From assembly GCA_037074765.1 (NCBI GenBank), contig JBAMDO010000239.1, forward strand, positions 41,209-105,208: a stretch of DNA of 64,000 nt, given 5' to 3'. Origin of the DNA: Mansonella perstans (lineage: Eukaryota; Nematoda; Chromadorea; Rhabditida; Onchocercidae). The notes beneath the pieces were generated by a model. The model saw only the letters and a program-made list of their open reading frames with translations. It was not told the DNA's origin and did no database searches. This document shows, in pieces, positions 57,690 to 64,000 of the stretch. Every line of letters begins with the position of its first letter. Position 1 is the stretch's first letter. The translations under genes and the position numbers were made by a program.

Positions 57690-58040
57690 TCTTCTATGCT
57701 TATAACATTAAAAACAGTGATTGACGAAAAAAATCGGAAGTGCTTAAAAGCTGATTTGCAGTTTTTTGAAATTACAAAAATGTTGAACAGGTTGCAAAAA
57801 GTTGTAAGAGAAGACCAGAAAGAGCTGAAATTGAATTTCAACTATAATGACAATTGGGATCAGTTTCTTTTGAATAATTCTGGAGTAAAAATGCAATTTT
57901 ATGTGTTAGAACTCGGAGAATCGTCTTGCACAATCTTGTACTCTTTTTTACAACTTATTTATGTGAGCAACAGTTTTCTACCTTGCTTGTAATTAAAAAC
58001 GAAGCCAGGAAACAATGGGGGACAAATAATTATCCCAACA
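57690..58040 (+). mobile_element. Decayed hAT-type transposase fragment (C-terminal dimerisation region)
   Basis: A plus-strand frame open to 57990 reads AITLKT-like and EITKMLNRLQ-type helices and NWDQFLLNNSG. One base out of frame, from about 57940 to 58040, it reads TYLCEQQFSTLLVIKNEARK. The pattern (T)TYLCE..FSTLL.IKN..R is the hallmark of the C-terminal dimerisation region of ZBED/FAM200-like hAT transposases. The frame change, the missing catalytic domain and the lack of a zinc-finger BED domain upstream show that this is a fossil. Terminal inverted repeats and the 8-bp target duplication were not identified. Confidence 0.6.
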
Positions 58041-58049
58041 TCTGTAGCT

Positions 58050-59348
58050 TCGGGCAATAGTATTTTAAAAAAAAAAAAGAAATAAAGGTAAAAGGCAATT
58101 TAAAAAAAAAAATAAAAAATAAAAAAATAAAAGAAGTATTGATAAAAATTAAGTTGAATTTTTTATCAGAAATATTTCTTTATTTTTCATATTGTAGCTC
58201 AAATTTAACTATTAAAGTTTTGCTTAAAGTTTGTTTTTAAATTAACAAAACTCAGCCTTGTTAGATTTTTTTTTGTTACAAGCCTGTTACAAAGCTGTTA
58301 CCACAAATATCCTAAATGACTGTTTGCAACTGAAGCAGACAGGCTTTCAAGAACGACTTTTTATCATTAACTTTTACTAAACTTCTTCATCAAAAAATGT
58401 ATTGAAAATCTGCTCAGCTAACATCAAAAAGTTTGCATCTCAAAAATGTGGAACTTTCGAAAAATCATTACCGTATATTGTTATGAAGAAATTGAACTTG
58501 AACTTTCGTCCTAGTGAACATTTATAGTATTCGGCATTTTTATCTACGGAGGACAGACAGGAAATTTTACATGCCTTTCAAATGATTTTTGCAGATGAAA
58601 AAAGTAGTCACCACTTAGCTCAATTTTAAATTGTCCAGATTTCTTATTACTACTAAAAAAAAGCCTGTATTTGTGAACGTTTTATATTATTGCTGTCAAA
58701 TTAACGATGAATTGATCATGCCAATCAACAGTTGCAAAACTTTTAAATAGAAGGAATTTTCGGGAGCAAATAACACAAAGGTAATTTTAAAGCTAAGGAA
58801 AATATAAAAACAAACTTATTTCTAAACTTGAACTAATTTGCATTCTGAAATATAAAGTTAACAGTTACAGGAAGCATTAACAATTAATCACTGATTTATA
58901 ATTTCGGATATGTAAGCAAATGAAGATGGTGACAACGACGGTACACTTGCCCACCATCGGATGGCAACACTTTAAATTTTGTAATATATTCTGTAGATAA
59001 ATCTTTTCCACTATACCACTGATTAATCATGCAAATAAGTGAACCAATTCAATACAACAAAAATTAACTACAGAAAAAGCGACCCCTCTTGACATTTATT
59101 TGCATTTTCATAAAAATTAGAAATTGATAACATTAGTAGCGTACATTTTGGTCCCGGTTGCTTTATGCATCTTGCTTATTTTCTTTTCACGGAATTTTAA
59201 AAAATAAAAAAAGGAAACTATTAAAAGAGTAAGGGATCCACTGCATATATTCCTAAACGAATCTTTCAATTTAATTTCGAATTTTAGATAATGATTTGTT
59301 AACTTGACAATCGTACATTCCCAGTCGTTTCTTATTTTCACACTTTTC
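58050..59348. other. Intergenic region right of the hAT fragment
   Basis: A-rich tract at 58060-58140, then sequence of mixed composition with no supportable gene. The rest of the hAT element could be hidden here, but no further motif was recognised. Confidence 0.5.
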
Positions 59349-59498
59349 CGTTTCGAATTGCAGAAAGGGTTCTCGTTCTTTTCCATTACGTACGTAGACT
59401 TCTCAATACAGTTACTGGTAGCATCCGTTTCGAATTATAGAAAGAATTCTCATTCATTTGCATTACTTACGCTTCTCAATACTGTTACTGGTAGCGTC
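59349..59498 (+). repeat. Tandem duplication, about 75 bp x 2
   Basis: The units at 59349-59425 and 59426-59498 both start CGTTTCGAATT and end TTACTGGTAGC. They share CATTAC, TACG and CTTCTCAATAC between and are roughly 80% alike. The sequence is GC-richer than its surroundings. On the minus strand part of it lies in an open frame (59117-59386) that I do not believe is a gene. Confidence 0.85.
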
Positions 59499-60372
59499 AA
59501 AAATATAACATCGAAAACTTAAAAAGTCTTTTTCTATCTTTCTTTCTTCTAAACATACCAAATCATTTTTTCGGTGCAGTAAAATTTCCAAATTTCCTTC
59601 TGATTCCAAACAGAAATAATATAACCTTCTATTTGAGAGATACTTTTGATGCATATGGCTTAGCTGCTATGGGAATTTTGCTGCGCGTGGGAATGTTAGC
59701 GCTTTATCTTAAAAAGACAACAAAATAATGTTGCCAGTCGATGAAGAATAAAAAATTGAACTTCATATTCCGTCTCTTTGTGTGTTTTTTTTTTGTGTTT
59801 GAGTATGCGTGTGTATGGAAAGCAAATACGAAAGGCATAAATGGTGACACTTCGATGATCTTTCATTTGACGCAAATGCACATTGCACAAAAATTATACT
59901 TGGAAATTTTAATCCTTTATCATCTCCTTTTGATACATTTTTGAGATATGTATATCCTATTCGAAATTATAATCGAAGTAAAATAATAAAACATTTCACG
60001 CGAAGTAATAATAATAATAATTTCCACTCCAAAAAAAAGGATCTTCAGAAAAAATTTTTAAAACTACTTATACAAGAAGCAAGCTATATAAGAAGAAAAT
60101 ACTTTTTTTACAACAAAGAATACAAGTAAAACTCGGCTTGATTGGTAGTTGCAAAATCACAAAAGAAAAGATAAATGAATAAAAACTGTAAGGTAAAACT
60201 GGGTAGTAGTGGCGAATGGTAATGTAAGATTGATCGATAATGCAGGTAAACAAAGTTCAAAGGTTAAGTTTAGATTACTTTATGAATACGAAGGCACTCA
60301 TGGAAATGTTATATTTTTTCAACAGTTAATTATATTCTTGTCAAATTTACCACTCTATTAACTATTTGTTGA
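59499..60372. other. Intergenic region downstream of the RING pair
   Basis: No gene supported. A short GC-richer patch near 59640-59710 has no long frame. Confidence 0.5.
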
Positions 60373-61591
60373 TTACAGATCTGGATTTTGGAGAATTTTG
60401 ACAAACTCATGAGTCATTTTTGACAATAATCGCAATAATGCCGAGTTATGCTTTATCTGCAGACAAGTAAGTTCCAGTTCTGCTTCCACTCTGTTCAATG
60501 TATCAGTCATCTAGAATTGTTTCATAATGAAAATTAATTACAAAAGCTAAGGTTTCAAGAAATTTTCTGCACTATTTTATTCATTCTGGTAGCGTTCGCT
60601 TATATGTCCAATTTTCAGGCCTTTAGCTTCATTAGAAAGTGTTCTAGATCATATTGCATTCATGGAGCAATTAAAGATTTTAGATGCATTAATTTGTCAT
60701 TTTTGAAATATTCTAATATTTTACAGAACACTGAAGGAACAAATACCTGATTTAATAGTATACCTGTTTCCATCATATCCGAATTGTCATTTTCTGTTTC
60801 GACAATCTCAAAAAATAACCGCGGAATAATACTATCTTCTTTAGCTTGCTTCTGACAAATTGGGCACTTGTGGTCAATCTGTAAACTCGAAGCAAAACAT
60901 GAAAAATCTTTTTAATTAATTAGAGCAATTAGTCAACCAATTAATTGCAGAACTCGTTTGTTGCGATATATAACATAGATTGAATAGATGATTACAAAGA
61001 AGAAGCGACTTAGTGAAAAAGTTCAGTTTTGAATTACATTATATTACAGTTCCACAGTATAAATTTTTCTTTTTAAAATAACACTCCATTGATCAAATCT
61101 TTGTGAGTGCAAAATAGAATTAAACTATTAATTAAATCTATCTTGTCAAATGAATTAATAATGTAAATATATTGCAAAAGTAAAGGTCATAAGAAAAAGT
61201 AAATTAGCTTCTGGCAAAATTGATAAAAAAAAAATTTTAGTACAAGTAAATGTGAAGCTCTATCAATTCAAAAGCATACAAGCAGAAATTTGCAACAACT
61301 CTATCGCTTTCATTATCTTTTTTTGGAGCATCGAATTGAAATCAATTTAAAGTTTGACTTTCTAGTTTGACTTCGATCTTCCTTGACAGCTGGATTAATT
61401 TTTGAATCTAAATACATTAATATTTGGAAACTTACTGCTAACTGTTGTGAAATACATCGAAGATGAAATGTATGACCGCAACGCAATGCAGAAATATCGG
61501 TCAAATCAATACACTTCATACAAACAATGCACTGTATCTCTGCTCTCGCATTTCTTAATTCGAAATCCTTCATCCGTTCCAAAAGCCACAT
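60373..61591 (-). CDS. RING-finger protein A, TRAIP-like, 141 residues
   Basis: Three minus-strand exons join in phase 0: 61436-61591, 60747-60878 and 60373-60510. The N-terminus is MWLLERMKDFELRNARAEIQ, directly followed by the RING finger: CIVC, then CGHTFHLRC across exon 1, and CPIC at the start of exon 2. All eight zinc ligands (C3H2C3 order) are present. After the RING, AKEDSIIPRLFFEIVE matches the segment that follows the RING in TRAIP (a ubiquitin ligase of DNA replication stress). The last exon encodes a short helix (MTDTLNRVEAELEL... LLRLLSKMTHEFVKILQ) that could form a coiled coil, much shorter than TRAIP's. Likely role: an E3 ubiquitin ligase. The exon 2 donor at GTATTT was chosen over GTATAC because only it keeps the frame. 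A paralogue lies upstream on the same strand. Confidence 0.75.
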
Positions 61592-62081
61592 CTCAATTAA
61601 ATTGTTTCAAATTGTCCTTTACTTAAAATTAATTTTGTCCTTTACTTGAAATTAATTTTTAAGATTAATTATTGCCTCTTATACTTTCCAGCTTTTATTT
61701 TTATTGATATTATTTGAATTTTGATGAGTATATTATGATTTAAGGATAACAAAGATTGTACCGGAGAATGTACCATTTTCATTTTCGGAAGTATGTAATC
61801 ACCTCGTAATTCCGATCGACGGAGAGAAAGCATGAAGCTATCGTGAAGCTGAAGAAAGCAATGAAGCTATCGAAAAGCTGAAGCAACGATTAGATAAAAT
61901 AAAAAAGAAAAATGATTAAAATGAATTTAAATTTTCTAGCTGGTTTGTAACTTTCATAGATATCTGATCAATAACTTGCCATAGTGTTGAACTACTTTCT
62001 TTATTCTTTATAAGTTCAAGATAGGTCGCTGATTATGTATCACATTTCATTTCTTCGTCCTTTTTTAATGGTTAAATTAAT
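61592..62081. other. Spacer between the two RING genes
   Basis: About 490 bases with no coding sequence seen. It holds the 5' flank of RING gene A and the 3' end of RING gene B. A GC-richer patch at 61810-61880 contains a short AAGCTATCG-type repeat. Confidence 0.5.
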
Positions 62082-62686
62082 TTAAACAGAAATGAGAACC
62101 ATTTTCCGCACTTCAGATTGATAATCATTTCTAAAACCGAGTTTATTCTTTGCTATTCGAAATGATAATAAGCCGACTAAATCATGTGCCTTTAACCACT
62201 TCCGGCATATTGGGCACTGCATTTGATTCTGCAACTTGGAAAAAGAAAATTTTTATAATTTTGTGAAAAATAATTTACTAGAGAGTATTATTAAAGAGAT
62301 ATGTATTATTCAGTCATCAAGCATATAAGTCAAGCAAAACTACAAGTGAAACAAAAATAAGTTGTTAAAATGATTAGAAGTAATAGAAACCATTAGGATT
62401 ATTAAACATTAAAATTTGAAGAAGTTTTTCCAGTAGTTAATTCTTATATCATTAATGAGAAGCATTAATGGAAATGAAAGCGAAAGTATTCTCAGAAGAT
62501 AAATTTTGATTAAGTAAAAGCAATACTCAAAATATCCTTAGATTTAATTAAATAATACATTGAGCATACTTTCATCCATTTCCAAATACAAAAGAAATGA
62601 AATGTGTGACCGCAACACAGTGCCGAAAGTTCACTGATAACAGCAACCGAAAAACAAATGACACACTGAGTTATCGGCAGGTTCAT
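62082..62686 (-). CDS. RING-finger protein B, minimal TRAIP-like paralogue, 87 residues
   Basis: Two minus-strand exons join in phase 0: 62570-62686 and 62082-62228. The start MNLPITQCVIC puts the RING at the very N-terminus, as in TRAIP. Zinc ligands are CVIC, CGHTFHFFC and CPIC (in exon 2, QMQCPICRKWLKAHDLVGLL). A short tail (SFRIAKNKLGFRND, then SEVRKMVLISV) ends at TAA 62082-62084. The intron falls at the same place between CGHTFH and CPIC as in RING gene A, showing that the two are tandem duplicates. The coiled coil of gene A is absent, so B is little more than a RING domain. It may be a real mini-RING, a truncated copy, or a gene with further 3' exons not recognised. The ATG at 62686 was chosen over one further upstream because a TTTCAG acceptor lies between them. 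Confidence 0.65.
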
Positions 62687-63763
62687 TTGCTTCAAATTTT
62701 TTGTGTGTCGTGTGAAAAATATAATTACCTGAAACATTTTGAAAAACTTTAGTATGAAAAACTGCACATTGAAAATCAAACATAAAAAATAAACAATATT
62801 TTATGATGCATACGTCGCATATGAAATGTTTTAAAAAAATAATATTCAATAGAACCAAAAGTTTTTCTAAGGAGAAAAAGCTTTGAATTGTCAGAAACAA
62901 AAACAGCTTATATCCTGAGCATATATGTATTCCGACCATAAGCCGAAATTCTCATGAACGAGATTGGATTTCAATCTTATCGATAACACTTACATACAAT
63001 TCTGAATAAGCTATAAAATTTTTCTGCTCTTGTAATCAATTAAAAAGAAAATAATAAACAATCAAATGAAACAACTTGAAAGTTGAATAAGTCAAACATA
63101 AATTAAATGAACTAATCCTAAATAAATAAATTTCACAATTAAATAATCAATCCAAATCAAAATATGTTTAAAAAAACAGATCAGTTTCAGGTCGTCTATA
63201 GAACTAAAATAACTCGACAAAAAATCAATGATCAGTGATGTGAGCAGTTAGCAATTAAAGTTGCGATAAGCAAGGGTCAATATCATTACAGTACAATTCA
63301 CTACAATGCTCTAACACATATTTAATGGATTATTATCATTTACTGTGTCTAACTTGGATAAATCATACCAAATCAAAAAGATAAACATAAAATCTTTCAA
63401 CATCTCAACACGTAGAAAAAAGTAATTTAAAAATACGCAGCATTTTTCTGTAAATGAAATAGAAATGATATTTATTATAATCAAAAAGTATTACTTTTTG
63501 TCAGCAAAAAAAAAAAAAAAAAAATATTACAATCTATCTACCAAATTTCCCGCAAAAAATAAGTTTGGGTGATCAAAAAATGGTAAGATAAGTCGATTCT
63601 TGCGATGTTGAGTGGAAAAATTGGTATGCTATGATAATGATATAGCTTTGAAAACTAAATCATTCACCCATTTACAATGAAACATTACTAGAAAAACTAT
63701 AGGACTTAATTAAAATTATAGAACAAAATTGAATAATTTGAAATCTCATATAATTATACTTTT
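62687..63763. other. Upstream region of RING gene B
   Basis: AT-rich sequence without a supportable gene. It should contain the promoter of the RING pair if they share one. Confidence 0.5.

Positions 63764-64000
<237 letters not shown>

Noticed and set aside
59117..59386. Minus-strand frame of 89 codons overlapping the 75-bp duplication
   Set aside because: The frame is not maintained through the second repeat copy and no domain is visible.

Overview
The window looks like nuclear DNA of a nematode. It is very AT-rich, its genes are split into many small exons behind TTTCAG-type acceptors, and its proteins include worm-type families: a supplementary-type nuclear receptor, a worm-like protein tyrosine phosphatase and an NPEPL1/LAP-1 aminopeptidase. 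The intron style and a relic resembling BEL/Pao elements would suit a spirurid or filarial clade, but the species cannot be fixed by reading. All gene models were spliced by hand from reading frame, GT/AG signals and remembered family alignments. No search was run.

Layout. 1-13.6 kb: AT-rich, with no gene I can support and several short tandem repeats. 13.6-18.9 kb (+): a nine-exon type I membrane protein with FN3-like domains, weakly anosmin-like. 22.4-27.4 kb (-): a complete nine-exon M17 aminopeptidase of the NPEPL1/LAP-1 type. 28.0 kb (-): a possible micropeptide. 29.7-33.3 kb (-): the mitochondrial succinate-CoA ligase beta subunit (SUCLA2 type), lacking only its first exon(s). 34.7-36.2 kb (+): a decayed retroelement relic with an integrase tail followed by a glycoprotein-like remnant. 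38.4-39.5 kb (-): a small single-pass membrane protein with a charged helix and an acidic tail. 40.7-42.9 kb (+): a protein tyrosine phosphatase relic with a stop codon, two frame breaks and Pro in place of the P-loop Arg. 48.8-51.0 kb (+): a multi-pass membrane protein locus with two possible 3' ends. 51.5-54.3 kb (-): a nuclear receptor whose DNA-binding domain sits at the C-terminal end with no ligand-binding domain found. 57.2-58.1 kb (+): a decayed hAT-type transposase fragment beside a GC-richer coding-like island. 60.4-62.7 kb (-): two tandem RING-finger genes resembling the N-terminus of TRAIP. 63.76-64.0 kb: a long ATT microsatellite.

The genes do not form an obvious pathway. The aminopeptidase and SUCLA2 are housekeeping genes. 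The most interesting parts are the lineage-specific ones: the receptor without a ligand-binding domain, the paired mini-RING genes, the dying phosphatase and the two unrelated transposon fossils. No wholly new system is evident.
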